This document shows positions 1 through 10,561 of a stretch of DNA of 64,000 bases, piece by piece (position 1 is the stretch's first letter; every line of letters starts with the position of its first letter). The position numbers and the translations under genes are program-made. The notes beneath the pieces were generated by a model. That model saw only the letters and a program-made list of their open reading frames with translations. It was not told where the DNA came from and did not search any database. The stretch comes from Novosphingobium sp. Fuku2-ISO-50 (GTDB taxonomy: Bacteria; Pseudomonadota; Alphaproteobacteria; Sphingomonadales; Sphingomonadaceae), in NCBI RefSeq assembly GCF_001519055.1, contig NZ_KQ954286.1, positions 1 through 64,000 on the forward strand, read 5' to 3'.

Positions 1-586
1 GCGGCTGCCGGTCACGGTCGAACATCCACAGCGCAAGGCCCAGCGTCCACATGTTCTTGCAGCGCAGCGCTTCCTTGTTGCCAAGCCCGAACGGCTTTAC
101 CGCCTGCAAGGTCAGCGCGGAAATGTCGAAAGCGAGCAATTGCCATTTGTGCAGGCTGCCGTCTTCAAGCGGATTGACCTCGTATTTCGCCTTTTCGAGG
201 TTGCGCTTGTTGAATTCTCCGCTGTCCGCGATGATCAGCCCGCCCGCCTTGAGCGCGCCGACATTGGTCTTCAGCGCAGCCGGGTTCATCGCGATCAGCA
301 CATCGGGCTGATCGCCCGCCGTATCGATTTCGGTCGAGCCGAAATTGATCTGAAACGCCGAAACGCCAAACAGCGTGCCCTGCGGCGCGCGAATTTCCGC
401 CGGAAAGTCGGGGAACGTGGCCAGGTCGTTGCCCGCCAGCGCGGTCGACAGGGTGAATTGCCCCCCGGTCAACTGCATCCCGTCGCCCGAGTCTCCGGCA
501 AACCGGACCACAACCGCTTCGGGCGCCGCTGCGGCATCCTTGCCACCGGTCAGCGCGTCGGGCCCGTCGATCAATGCTGTAGCCAT
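1..586 (-). CDS. korA: 2-oxoacid:acceptor oxidoreductase KorA-type subunit, partial (N-terminal 195 codons)
   Basis: This is the N-terminal part of a KorA-type subunit of a ferredoxin-dependent 2-oxoacid oxidoreductase, probably the 2-oxoglutarate enzyme that makes succinyl-CoA. The reading frame runs off the left edge without a stop. After a short variable leader it shows the gamma-domain signature FAGDSGDGMQ (about 29-38), then FPDFPAEIRAP (about 58-68) and a typical Asn-rich stretch, all characteristic of the fused gamma-alpha chain. The start is the ATG at 584-586, preceded by a GAGGA-like ribosome site. The catalytic beta chain (KorB) would lie beyond the edge. The precise 2-oxoacid is inferred from family resemblance. 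Confidence 0.85.
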   Translation of the reverse strand, partial: MATALIDGPDALTGGKDAAAAPEAVVVRFAGDSGDGMQLTGGQFTLSTALAGNDLATFPDFPAEIRAPQGTLFGVSAFQINFGSTEIDTAGDQPDVLIAMNPAALKTNVGALKAGGLIIADSGEFNKRNLEKAKYEVNPLEDGSLHKWQLLAFDISALTLQAVKPFGLGNKEALRCKNMWTLGLALWMFDRDRQP

Positions 587-883
587 CGTATTCCTCGCTT
601 GGCGGATCGGTCAGCGGGCCGATCGCCCTTTCCTTCAACCATGCCTGCGGTTGTCGGCAATGCGCCTAACGCCCGGTGCGCCCGAGCGCAAAAAAGAAAT
701 TCTCCGGCGCTCCATACCCGCAAGATGACTCCCGCCATGAAGTCAGTGATCGCAGGTATCCTTGATAACGGTCAAGACACCTAGTCAAGTTGCAAAAGCG
801 CACTTACCCATGGTTGCGTGCATGGCAGAGGCGATTCCACGCCCGCGACCCGCAGCCACCTTTGAGAGAGGATCCGGATTATC
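587..883. other. Divergent intergenic region korA / esterase
   Basis: These 297 bases separate two divergently transcribed genes and must hold both promoters. Reading toward korA there is a TTGACC hexamer near 772-777 but no convincing partner at the right spacing. No long hairpin, repeat or believable small gene was found. Confidence 0.4.
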
Positions 884-1849
884 ATGGCAGAGGCTGAACC
901 GCAGACCCGCCCTACCGCTTATGTGCGGCCCGACGTGCAGGGATTTCTCGATTTCATGAACGCCGCCGGAGCCCCGCCGATGAGCGCGCTGACGCCCGAA
1001 CTGGCGCGCCAGACCTATCTGGCCATGGCCAGCGTCGGCGAGCGCGATCCCCTGCCCCTGCCCGTGATCCGCGACCTGACCGCCCCCGGGCCCGCAGGGC
1101 CGATTCGGGTGCGCCTCTATGATTCGCGCGAAACGCGCGAGCCGGGTCCGGCTGTCGTGTTCTTTCACGGCGGCGGCTTCGTCATCGGCGATCTCGACAC
1201 GCACCATGCGTTTTGCACCGAAATCGCCGCCGCGCTCGACCTGCCGGTGATCGCGGTCGACTACCGGCTTGCCCCAGAGCACCCCTTCCCTGCAGCACCC
1301 GACGATTGCGAGGTCGCTGCGCGCTGGGTCGCGTCCAGCCCGGCCGAGCTGGGCCGCACGATTACCGGCTTGATTCTGACCGGCGATTCGGCGGGAGGAA
1401 ATCTGGCGATCGTGGTGACGCAGGCCCTGGCGGCCTCCCCCGCAGCGGTTCCCGTGATTCTGCAGGCGCCGATCTATCCGGTGACCGACGACCGGCCCGA
1501 TCATGCCTCGTTTGCGCAGTTCGCCGACGGTTTTCTGCTGACGGCGGATACCATGGCGTGGTTTTCCGACGGCTATGGGGCGACGCCGGGCGAGCCCCGC
1601 GCCTTTCCGATCTACAATGACCATGCCAATACGCCGCCGACCGTGCTAGTAACCGCCGGACTCGATCCGATCCGCGACAGCGGCCGGGTCTATGGAGCCG
1701 AACTGGTCCGTGCCGGAGCGAATGTCACGTTTCTGGAATTCAAGGGGATCATCCATGGCTTCGTCCAGCTGCGCAAGGCGATCCCGAGCGCACAGGACGA
1801 CATCGCCACAATTTTCGCTGCCATCAGGCAGCAACTGGAACGTATATAA
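884..1849 (+). CDS. Alpha/beta hydrolase, hormone-sensitive-lipase (family IV) esterase
   Basis: A 321-residue carboxylesterase of the bacterial HSL family. The oxyanion-hole motif HGGGF is at residues 95-99 and the nucleophile elbow GDSAGG at 167-172, making Ser169 the nucleophile. An Asp in the GLDPIRD segment (about 267) and the His in IIHGF (about 299) complete the triad. There is no signal peptide, so it is probably cytoplasmic and acts on short-chain esters. The ATG at 884 follows a GAGAGGA ribosome site. The stop codon abuts the ATG of rppH, so the two are likely cotranscribed. Substrate is unknown. Confidence 0.88.
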   Translation: MAEAEPQTRPTAYVRPDVQGFLDFMNAAGAPPMSALTPELARQTYLAMASVGERDPLPLPVIRDLTAPGPAGPIRVRLYDSRETREPGPAVVFFHGGGFVIGDLDTHHAFCTEIAAALDLPVIAVDYRLAPEHPFPAAPDDCEVAARWVASSPAELGRTITGLILTGDSAGGNLAIVVTQALAASPAAVPVILQAPIYPVTDDRPDHASFAQFADGFLLTADTMAWFSDGYGATPGEPRAFPIYNDHANTPPTVLVTAGLDPIRDSGRVYGAELVRAGANVTFLEFKGIIHGFVQLRKAIPSAQDDIATIFAAIRQQLERI

Positions 1850-2368
1850 ATGACTGAACAATTTGCCGGGCTTCCCTATCGCCCTTGCGTCGGCGTGATG
1901 ATGGTCAATGCACAGGGCCGCGTCTTTGTCGGCCAGCGTATCGATACCCGCGACCGGGCCGCGCGCGGCGAGGCCGCTGTCGGCGAAGGGGATGCCTGGC
2001 AAATGCCGCAAGGCGGGATCGATGACGGCGAGGATGTGCGCCCCGCGGGCTTGCGCGAACTCCACGAAGAAACCGGCGTGACCGCAGATCTTGTTCAGGT
2101 CATCGCCGAATCGCGTGAGGAATATTTCTATGACCTGCCGCCCGAATTGCTCGGCCGGTTGTGGAAAGGGCGCTATCGCGGTCAGCGGCAGAAATGGCTG
2201 TTGCTGCGGTTTAACGGCGAAGACAGCCAGGTCGATCTGAATGTCCACAATCCGGCCGAATTCGCCGAATGGAAATGGGTCGATCCCGAGGAGCTGCCCG
2301 ATCTGATCGTGCCGTTCAAGCGGCGCGTCTATCGCCAGGTGCTCGACGAATTCCGCCCGTTGCTGTGA
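1850..2368 (+). CDS. rppH: RNA pyrophosphohydrolase (Nudix)
   Basis: A 172-residue Nudix hydrolase that removes pyrophosphate from the 5' end of primary transcripts and so starts mRNA decay. The full Nudix box GX5EX7REUXEEXGU is present at about residues 55-77 (QGGIDDGED...RELHEETGV). The N-terminal [13 protein letters not shown] and the [18 protein letters not shown] region are characteristic of RppH rather than generic Nudix enzymes. It begins immediately after the esterase stop codon, without an intergenic gap. Confidence 0.92.
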   Translation: MTEQFAGLPYRPCVGVMMVNAQGRVFVGQRIDTRDRAARGEAAVGEGDAWQMPQGGIDDGEDVRPAGLRELHEETGVTADLVQVIAESREEYFYDLPPELLGRLWKGRYRGQRQKWLLLRFNGEDSQVDLNVHNPAEFAEWKWVDPEELPDLIVPFKRRVYRQVLDEFRPLL

Positions 2369-2369
2369 T

Positions 2370-2939
2370 CTAGACGAGCAGCGAAAGCAGGTTCTGCTGG
2401 CTTTGCGAATAGGCACCGGCCAGCGCACTGAGGATTGTCTGCTGCTGCGTGCCGGTGGCCGATGTGTCGGTTGATGTTGAAGTGCTGCTTGTGCCGGTGC
2501 TGTTTGTGCCGGTGCTGCTCTGGCCGGCGACTTCGCTCAACAGGCTGCTCAAACTCGTCGCGCTGCTTGCGGAACCTGTGCTTCCAGTCAAATCGGCGAT
2601 CAGGCTTCCGGCATTGCTCGCGCTGTTGCTGCCGAGAATTGTCGCGATCAGGCCGGTGTTGCTCGTGCTGCTGCCGCTGTTCGCCAGACTGAGCAGGGTC
2701 GCCAGCGTACTGGTCGAACTGCTGCTTCCCGTGCCGAGCAAGGCCGACAGCGAACTGCTGACGCTGCTGTCCTGAACCAGCGCGGTCACCGCCCCGCCGA
2801 GCGTGCTGCCGGTTCCGGCAGTGCCGGTCGAGCTTGCGCCGGAGCTATCCGTCGATGATGCCGACGAGGTCTTGGCTTGCGCCTCGTAATAGCTGGTATA
2901 GGCCGCCATCGCGCCCGTTGCGCTCGAAATGCTGGTCAT
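2370..2939 (-). CDS. Low-complexity Ser/Thr/Gly-rich protein, unknown
   Basis: A 189-residue protein dominated by Ser, Thr, Gly, Ala and Leu. It opens with MTSISSATGAMAAYTSYYEA, runs through blocks of Ser/Thr alternating with short leucine-containing amphipathic segments, and ends QQNLLSLLV. There is no signal peptide, Cys or catalytic motif. The ATG at 2937-2939 follows an AGGAAA ribosome site; a longer frame upstream lacks coding character. It is the last gene of the minus-strand group after the TPR protein. The composition suggests a disordered or surface/secreted protein, but no function can be assigned. Confidence 0.6.
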   Translation of the reverse strand: MTSISSATGAMAAYTSYYEAQAKTSSASSTDSSGASSTGTAGTGSTLGGAVTALVQDSSVSSSLSALLGTGSSSSTSTLATLLSLANSGSSTSNTGLIATILGSNSASNAGSLIADLTGSTGSASSATSLSSLLSEVAGQSSTGTNSTGTSSTSTSTDTSATGTQQQTILSALAGAYSQSQQNLLSLLV

Positions 2940-3031
2940 TGCCGCAGGTTTCCTGGCACCCGATTCGGGGCAGATGAACCATGCGCCGCGCCTGGTTGGC
3001 GCCGGGCAAAGCAATCGATCGGGAAAATTAC

Positions 3032-3538
3032 CTAGTTGGCCTGCGCCACCGGCTGCGGCTTTACCGCATCGGCCGAAACCACTTTGGGCGCGGGGCCCCG
3101 GGCGATCGCTTCGGCAAGCGCGCGCGTTTCGGCGCAGCCCTTGCCACACAGCCCTTCGAGCCGGGCCAGGTCGGCATGTGCCTTGGCCAGCGCGCCTTTT
3201 TCCGCCATCGCCCCGCCTTCGCCGCTGATCGCGTCGAGGTCGTTGGGATCGCGATCGAGCGCGACGCGATAATAGTGGATCGCCTTGCCCTGCATCCCGG
3301 CCTTGCGCGCGGCATCGCCCAGCGCGACCAGCGTACCCGCATAGCCCGGATCGACCGCCAGCGCGGATTCAAACGCGTCCGTCGCGCCATCGACATCGCC
3401 ATGCGCCAATGCCGTGCGCCCGATGGACAACAAATCGCCCGCGCGCGGATCGGCCGGGCCCGTCACCTTTGCCTGCCCCATGCTGCCGGTCACGGCGAGC
3501 ACGAGCGAAAGGGCCAGGGCAGCGGGGAAATAACGCAT
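3032..3538 (-). CDS. Exported tetratricopeptide-repeat protein
   Basis: A 168-residue protein with a signal peptide (MRYFPAALALSLVLAVTG...GQA) and about three degenerate TPR units (about residues 35-130: GRTALAHGDVDGATDAFESA, LVALGDAARKAGMQGKAIHY). Such proteins are periplasmic scaffolds; the partner is unknown. The ATG at 3536-3538 follows GGGAG, which decides it over an upstream ATG in the rsmB overlap area. It lies 89 bases after the rsmB stop on the same strand and may share its transcript. A short Lys/Pro/Gln tail closes the protein. Confidence 0.72.
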   Translation of the reverse strand: MRYFPAALALSLVLAVTGSMGQAKVTGPADPRAGDLLSIGRTALAHGDVDGATDAFESALAVDPGYAGTLVALGDAARKAGMQGKAIHYYRVALDRDPNDLDAISGEGGAMAEKGALAKAHADLARLEGLCGKGCAETRALAEAIARGPAPKVVSADAVKPQPVAQAN

Positions 3539-3627
3539 CAACAACTCCCGAAATCGTGCAGAACCCGGTAAGGCGCCGGGTGAATCCGACCGTCCAGAGC
3601 GCCCTGTGTGCATGACGCCGTCGATTA

Positions 3628-4809
3628 TCATGGCCGAACCAGGTTTGCGAAGAAAAACCCGTCGGTTCCGTCATATCCCGGCCCAAGGCGCCATCCGGCG
3701 CCGCGCGCACGCCCGATCGGCGCCGCGACAGGACCGGCGCGCCATTCGGCATGGCGGGAAAGGAATGCGGCGATGCCTTCGGTACCTTCGGCATCGAGCA
3801 GTGAGCAGGTGATGAAAGTGATCCGTCCGCCCGGCCGGACCAGTGTGGCCGCCAGATCGAGGACATGCGCCTGCGTGCGGGCATAACGCGCGATCGTCTC
3901 GGGTGTCAGGCGCCAGCGTGCCTCGGGATTGCGGCGCCAGGTGCCCGTCCCCGAACACGGCGCATCGACCAGCACGACATCGACCTGCCCTGCCAGATCA
4001 AGCAAACCTTGCGCTTCGCGCCCGGCATCGAGCAAGCGCGTTTCGACCGTGGCACCGGCCCGCGCGGCGCGCTCGGGCAGCCGCGACAGCCGCGCGCGAT
4101 CGATGTCGCAGGCAATCAGCCGCCCCCGGTTGTGCATGGCGGCGGCCAGCGCCAAGGTCTTGCCACCCGCCCCGGCGCACAAGTCCACCACGGTCTCTGC
4201 GCCCGAAACACCGATGGCAGCACAGGCGAGCTGGCTACCTGCATCCTGCACTTCGAACAGACCTTCGGCAAAGGCGGGCCAGGCCTCCGCCCGGGTTCCC
4301 GACGGCAGCCGCAGGGAATCGGGCGCCGGGCCCGGCTCGGCGGCGACCGGCAACTGCGCCATCAATGCCTCACGCGTGGTAAGCAGACGATTGGCGCGCA
4401 AATCGAGCGGTGCGCGAGTCAACAGCGCGGCCAGTTCGGTCCGATCAAGCCCGCTTTGAATCAACGCCTCGACCAGCCAGCCCGGCGCGATTCCCCGCGC
4501 CGCCGCCGCTTCGCCGGGCCCGATCGGCGCGGGGCCATAGCCGGACCCGTCGAACAGCGCGGCCAGCGCCGGATCGTCAAGCGCGAGCCGCAGCATCGCG
4601 GCACGACCGTTTTCGGGAATGTCGCCACAGGCGCGGATCGCATCCCACGCCAGATCGCGGATCGCACGGCGGTCCTTCGATCCGACAAAACGCCGCGTGC
4701 GAAACCAGTCGGCGGCAATGCGATCGGCCGAGGCACCCTGCCCCCGCGCCGCCGCGATGATTGCGTCGAGCACATCAATCGCCGCCTGAACGCGCGCCGC
4801 CGGGTTCAC
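3628..4809 (-). CDS. rsmB: RsmB-family rRNA (cytosine-C5) methyltransferase
   Basis: A 393-residue SAM-dependent methyltransferase of the Fmu/Sun/RsmB family, which methylates C967-type positions of 16S rRNA. The N-terminal NusB-like helical part (about 1-130) precedes the Rossmann domain with motif I VVDLCAGAGGKT (about 209-220). The two family cysteines are in DAPCSGTG (motif IV) and ITCSLLDAEG (motif VI), the latter being the attacking Cys. It follows guaB by 30 bases on the same strand. RsmB is the best fit; a related RsmF-like specificity cannot be excluded. Confidence 0.88.
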   Translation of the reverse strand: MNPAARVQAAIDVLDAIIAAARGQGASADRIAADWFRTRRFVGSKDRRAIRDLAWDAIRACGDIPENGRAAMLRLALDDPALAALFDGSGYGPAPIGPGEAAAARGIAPGWLVEALIQSGLDRTELAALLTRAPLDLRANRLLTTREALMAQLPVAAEPGPAPDSLRLPSGTRAEAWPAFAEGLFEVQDAGSQLACAAIGVSGAETVVDLCAGAGGKTLALAAAMHNRGRLIACDIDRARLSRLPERAARAGATVETRLLDAGREAQGLLDLAGQVDVVLVDAPCSGTGTWRRNPEARWRLTPETIARYARTQAHVLDLAATLVRPGGRITFITCSLLDAEGTEGIAAFLSRHAEWRAGPVAAPIGRARGAGWRLGPGYDGTDGFFFANLVRP

Positions 4810-4839
4810 GATTGCCTGCTCCGGCCCGGCGGCAGCGGT

Positions 4840-6312
<1,473 letters not shown>

Positions 6313-6398
6313 CTAACCGGGGGGAATCGTGGCGGCCCATGTAATCAAGCCAAGCGGATATGGCCAGTGCTCTTTTCGTCCCTGTTTCAACCGGGCAT

Positions 6399-7973
6399 TC
6401 AGCGCGCGGCGCTGTCCTGGCGCGGCACCGGCGGGCCCGGAAACCGATGCGCATCGGCGAAATACCGCGCCAGTTCGACTTGCAGCACGACATCTTCGGC
6501 CATGCCGCCATATTCCACGCGCGCGGCGACGTCGGTCGGTCGATGATAGCGCTCGTCCATGAATTTTTCGAGCCGGGCGGGGTCGGAATAGGCACTGCTG
6601 ACCATGACGGCGGGGACATCGTGCTGAATGAAAGCCCAGCCGTCCTGCCGCCGGACATAGGCATTGGCGCCGTTGCCCGTCACCAGGCGGCGGTGCATTC
6701 CTTTGAGAACATTGGCAATGCTGTCGTCGAGATCGGTCATCCCGGCGCCGATCACGCTGACCGGCAGCCCCGGCCCGACAAGACCGGTCGAATCGACATT
6801 GAGCACCGCCATGATCGCATCAAGCGGCAACGGCGGATTTTCGGCAAAGGCCTGCGCGCCAAGCAGCCCAAGCTCTTCGCCCGTCGTCGCCAGGAAATAG
6901 ACATCGCGATCGAGCGGACGCCCGTTCGACAGCATCCGCGCCGCCTCGGTGATCACGGCAAGCCCGCTGGCATTGTCAACCGCGCCGTTGCAGATCAGGT
7001 GTTCGGCCGGCGGGTCGGCGCAACGCCCGAAGTGATCCCAGTGCGCCACGATCACGACGGCGCCCAGATCATGGCGGCGCCCCTCCAGCTTGCCGATCAG
7101 GTTATGCGTGTGAATGCGCGTTTCGCGCCCGGTCGCCTCCAGCGTGCCGCTCAGCGCGATCGGGTGCGGGGCAAAGCCGGGCTCTGCGCCCATGACGCGC
7201 AAGGCGGCCAGTTTTCCGGCACCTGCGGCTTCGAGCAAGGTTTCAGCGACTTCGGGCGTCACATAGGCCTGCAAGTCGCCGCCCAGTTTCTGGCCGGCGA
7301 GCGCATAACCGGGGCGGCGGCGGCGCGCGGCGACATCCTCGATCCGCCGGGTGCCGTCGAGCACGGTGATCACCGCCGCCGCGCCCGCATCGAGCAGGCG
7401 CCCCGCGCGGTCGTCGGGGCCGACGGTATCGGGCGTGCCTTTTGGCGACTGACTGTCGAGAATCAGGGCGATCCGACCGGCCAGTTCGGTGCGCGCGGTT
7501 TCCGGATTGGTGTCCTTGCCGACAAACACCAGCGGCGCGTCCTCGATCAGACTGCGCAAGCCCGAAGTCACCACGAAGACGCCGTTGGCCTCGATCGGCA
7601 CATGGCGGTGTCCGCGCTGAAACACGGCGCGGCTCCCCTGCGGGACTCGCTCGACCAGTTCGACCGGGGCGAACCACGCATTGCCGGGATCATTGGTGCC
7701 GCTGACCAGCCCGATGTCGAACCATTGCCGGGCAAGATAGCGCAGCGTCTTGGTTTCGCCTTCGGTGCCCGGCTCGCGACCGCCGAAATCGTCGCTGGCC
7801 AAAGTTTCGACATGGTGGCGCAGCGCCGTTTCGAGCGGGCCCGGTTGCGACCCGCCCGGCGGCGGCGCAGCGCGCGCGCCGATCAGCATGAAAGCGATCA
7901 GCACAGCGGCAACAGCACGCGCCCGCGACCGTCGTGCCGATTGCGCCTGCCACCGCTGTTGCCGAAACCCCAT
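6399..7973 (-). CDS. M28-family zinc aminopeptidase, exported
   Basis: A 524-residue secreted or periplasmic metallopeptidase. The N terminus has an arginine-rich stretch followed by a hydrophobic segment ending in ARA, a likely signal peptide. Residues about 95-260 form a PA-type inserted domain. The M28 zinc ligands are visible: AHWDHFG, GAVDNASG, TGEELGLLG, NVDSTG and YHRPTD. The ATG at 7971-7973 is chosen because the upstream frame lacks coding character and would add 44 residues before the signal. It lies upstream of guaB on the same strand with a 89-base gap. Peptide substrate unknown. Confidence 0.88.
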   Translation of the reverse strand: MGFRQQRWQAQSARRSRARAVAAVLIAFMLIGARAAPPPGGSQPGPLETALRHHVETLASDDFGGREPGTEGETKTLRYLARQWFDIGLVSGTNDPGNAWFAPVELVERVPQGSRAVFQRGHRHVPIEANGVFVVTSGLRSLIEDAPLVFVGKDTNPETARTELAGRIALILDSQSPKGTPDTVGPDDRAGRLLDAGAAAVITVLDGTRRIEDVAARRRRPGYALAGQKLGGDLQAYVTPEVAETLLEAAGAGKLAALRVMGAEPGFAPHPIALSGTLEATGRETRIHTHNLIGKLEGRRHDLGAVVIVAHWDHFGRCADPPAEHLICNGAVDNASGLAVITEAARMLSNGRPLDRDVYFLATTGEELGLLGAQAFAENPPLPLDAIMAVLNVDSTGLVGPGLPVSVIGAGMTDLDDSIANVLKGMHRRLVTGNGANAYVRRQDGWAFIQHDVPAVMVSSAYSDPARLEKFMDERYHRPTDVAARVEYGGMAEDVVLQVELARYFADAHRFPGPPVPRQDSAAR

Positions 7974-8203
7974 TGCGCGATCCTGTTTCAAAAAGGGCGG
8001 CCTGTTACAGCGGTGGCCTGTTACAACGGGCGGATTGTCCTGCACATGCCCGTTTCCACCTGCCTGACAAATGGTGCGTTTCGGCGCAAGCGCGCATTTC
8101 ACCAAAGCGGCACCCTTCCGATCATTGCCGCCATCGCGGATGCCTTTTGCAGCCGATGTGGTATGGCGCGGGCACGGTTTTGCGATGCAACGATGAGGCG
8201 GCT

Positions 8204-9088
8204 GTGCGGCTCGACGATTTCGACGATTCGATCAATGTGGAGGATCAGCGCGGCCAAAGTTTCGGCGGCGGGTTTGGGGGCGGCGGTTTGCCGTTCTGGC
8301 TGTTGTTCACGGTCTGGGGGTGGTTCGGCTGCGGCGGCGTGGCGCTGGTGATCGCGGGGTTCGCCGCGTTTGGCCTGTTGCGCAATGTGGGTCACGAGGC
8401 CGGAACGCAGCAGGCGGGGTTCGCCCCCGGCGGGCACAGCGTCGCGCAAAGCTGCAACGTCAACGCCTATAGCCACGAAAGCTGCAACGCGCTGTCCTCG
8501 CTCGACAAGACGTGGAAGCCGGTGCTGACGCGAATGGGCGTGCCGTTTCGTGCGCCCAAGCTGGTATTCTATGCGCGCGAGGGCGAATCCGGCTGCGGCG
8601 AGGCGCAAAGCGCCATGGGCCCGTTCTATTGCCCCAGCGATCAGGGCATCTATCTCGACACCGCATTTTATGACGAAACGGCCGGAAAGCTGGGCGCTGA
8701 CGGCGATTTCGCACGGGTCTATGTCATGGCGCACGAATTCGGGCACCATGTCCAGAATCTGCTCGGCACCTCGGACAAAGTCCGTGCGGCGCAGGTGCGC
8801 AGTCCTTCGGCGGCGAACCACCTGTCGGTCGAACTGGAATTGCAGGCGGATTGCTATGCCGGGGTCTGGGCCGCGCTCAATGCCGACCGGATCGAGCCCG
8901 GCGACATCCAGTCGGGCCTGAAAGCCGCGCATCAGATCGGCGACGACACGCTGATGAAGGAAGCAGGACGCACGCCGGTCGAGGCGGCCTTTACCCACGG
9001 CAGCGCGGCGCAGCGCATGCACTGGCTGAAGGCCGGGCTCGACAGCGGCGGCAATCCCGAAGTCTGCGATACGTTCGCCGACCAATGA
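8204..9088 (+). CDS. ypfJ: YpfJ/KPN_02809-family neutral zinc metallopeptidase
   Basis: A 294-residue membrane-anchored metallopeptidase-like protein. It opens (V)RLDDFDDSINVEDQRG, the conserved family N terminus, followed by a Gly-rich stretch and one transmembrane segment (about 29-58). The zinc motif HEFGHHVQ is at 177-184 and a downstream ELQADCYAG supplies the third ligand. The start is GTG at 8204 with GATGAGG just upstream; the open frame extends further but loses family similarity. The biological substrate of this family is not established. Confidence 0.87.
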   Translation: MRLDDFDDSINVEDQRGQSFGGGFGGGGLPFWLLFTVWGWFGCGGVALVIAGFAAFGLLRNVGHEAGTQQAGFAPGGHSVAQSCNVNAYSHESCNALSSLDKTWKPVLTRMGVPFRAPKLVFYAREGESGCGEAQSAMGPFYCPSDQGIYLDTAFYDETAGKLGADGDFARVYVMAHEFGHHVQNLLGTSDKVRAAQVRSPSAANHLSVELELQADCYAGVWAALNADRIEPGDIQSGLKAAHQIGDDTLMKEAGRTPVEAAFTHGSAAQRMHWLKAGLDSGGNPEVCDTFADQ

Positions 9089-9093
9089 TGCGT

Positions 9094-9122
9094 CCGCGCC
9101 CCGGGCCGAATCCGGGGCGCGG
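9094..9122. terminator. GC hairpin between convergent genes
   Basis: A perfect 11-bp stem (CCGCGCCCCGG / CCGGGGCGCGG) with a 7-base loop directly after the YpfJ-type gene and just past the stop of the convergent His-rich gene. It has no T-run, so it could be a bidirectional terminator or an mRNA-stabilising 3' hairpin. Confidence 0.5.
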
Positions 9123-9130
9123 CCTGATCG

Positions 9131-9592
9131 TCAGCGCCAGTGGTGATGGTGATGGTGGTGGTGGTGCGGTTGGGGCCCGATCCACACGCGACCGTCCCAG
9201 CGATAGCCATGCCCGCGATACCAGTCGGCATGATGGTTGTGCCAATAGGGCGGCGGCGGCGGCGGGCCCATGACCCATACCTGACCGTTCCAGAAATACC
9301 CGTGCGAGCGGAACCACCGCGCGCTGTGGTGATGATGGTGATGATGGTGCATGTTGACGCCGATGCCGATGTTGAGCCCGGCGGGGATCATGTGCGCCTC
9401 GCTTTGCATTTCCCCGTTTTGCATTTCATCATCGGCATGGAGCCGCGCCATCGCATCGGGCACGGGTTCGAGCAGGTCGGCATAGCTGCGCGCCGCCGGA
9501 ATCGGGTCTGCCATCGCCATCGGCGCGAGCGCCGCACTCCCGACAAGCGCAATGCCTGCCGCGCTCGCCAGCATGATCGTCTTGTGCTTCAT
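9131..9592 (-). CDS. Exported polyhistidine protein, putative metal-binding
   Basis: A 153-residue protein with a clean signal peptide (MKHKTIMLASAAGIALVGSA...AMA). After a short acidic, Met-containing linker it carries eight consecutive His, two similar W/Y/G-rich repeats (WFRSHGYFWNGQVWVMG and WYRGHGYRWDGRVWIG) separated by a Pro-rich stretch, and nine consecutive His just before the final WR. Such tracts bind Ni, Zn, Cu or Co in known His-rich proteins; here a periplasmic metal buffer or sensor is only an inference. The ATG at 9590-9592 follows AAAGGAC. No metal transporter gene is adjacent. Confidence 0.75.
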   Translation of the reverse strand: MKHKTIMLASAAGIALVGSAALAPMAMADPIPAARSYADLLEPVPDAMARLHADDEMQNGEMQSEAHMIPAGLNIGIGVNMHHHHHHHHSARWFRSHGYFWNGQVWVMGPPPPPPYWHNHHADWYRGHGYRWDGRVWIGPQPHHHHHHHHHWR

Positions 9593-9676
9593 GTCGTGTC
9601 CTTTCGCTTCGTTGATCGGCCCCGTCCCTCTGCATTGTCTAACAGACATGGGCCGTGCCGCTCCTGAACGCGGCTT

Positions 9677-10429
9677 TCAGGCGCCGTTCAGCGCGGGATT
9701 ATCGTCATCGACCGGCTTGCGCGCCCGCGCGGCGCGATAGAGATTGCGATAGGTGCCGTCGAAAACCGTCCGCGTGTCCGAAATCCAGCGGGTTCCTGCG
9801 GCCAGGTCATCGCGACTGACGGCAAGGCGGCGCGCACGCAGTTCGCGCTGCGCCGCGTCCTCGTCCGACATCGGCGCAAGCTCGATTTCGGGGTCTTCGG
9901 GAATGACGACAAAGGCCATCATCGGCTCGTCCTTGCGAAAGACATGGGTAACGCCCGGCGGCGGGCTGCGAAATATCGCAAAAAACACCATCGGCCACCA
10001 TTCCGACCGGATCAGCGCGGGCACAGCGAGCGGCGTCGAATGCGTCGGATCGGTGAAATAGCGCGGATGCGGCTCGGTGCGCACGGCAAAGCCCGGCGGC
10101 ACGGCAATATCGAGCGAAAGCTGATAGGAATAATAGTCCGCGCCAAACGGCCGAAACGGAGGCCAGGCGGGCTCGCCCGGCGGCGGTGGGCCCCAATCGG
10201 CATCAAGGTGCACATGCCCGTCGACTGTGGTCACGCGCAATTCCGCATCGAACGGATAGACCAGTTCGAGGCCATAGCGTGCGCTTTCCGAAAAGGGCAG
10301 GCAATGCCAGGGCTGCTCGTGATTGCCGTCGGCGCGCGGCTGCTTGTCCCCGGCCCAGCCCGGCACGGTAATGCGGACAGGGCGCGGCGACGGTCGGTCG
10401 CCGTGCATGCGATAGGTCACTTTGGGCAT
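9677..10429 (-). CDS. Conserved hypothetical protein, possibly DUF6065-like
   Basis: A 250-residue soluble protein with no signal peptide. Features are a Trp-containing WHCLPFSESARYGLELVYPF block near residue 41, a Pro-rich acidic middle (DADWGPPPPGEP), and a hydrophobic core ending with WWPMVFFAIFRSPPPGVTHV. The C-terminal quarter is charged. It resembles proteins listed as DUF6065, but this is from memory and uncertain. The ATG at 10427-10429 follows AGAGGAC. It stands alone, divergent from the next exported hypothetical. No reaction can be proposed. Confidence 0.65.
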   Translation of the reverse strand: MPKVTYRMHGDRPSPRPVRITVPGWAGDKQPRADGNHEQPWHCLPFSESARYGLELVYPFDAELRVTTVDGHVHLDADWGPPPPGEPAWPPFRPFGADYYSYQLSLDIAVPPGFAVRTEPHPRYFTDPTHSTPLAVPALIRSEWWPMVFFAIFRSPPPGVTHVFRKDEPMMAFVVIPEDPEIELAPMSDEDAAQRELRARRLAVSRDDLAAGTRWISDTRTVFDGTYRNLYRAARARKPVDDDNPALNGA

Positions 10430-10561
10430 GACGTCCTCTTTTGCGTCTGAAGCGGCATTTCTGCGCGGGGCTGCATGACTTGCGCATGAACCGCGCGCGC
10501 CCGAACCAAAGCGATGATTTGCCGTAAGGCTGTATGCAGCCAGACGTGGTACAAGCTCGCC

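Noticed and set aside
9343..9360. Repeated GGTGATGAT-like bases as possible short tandem repeat or CRISPR
   Set aside because: They are His codons (CAC/CAT) of the polyhistidine protein; there are no spacers.
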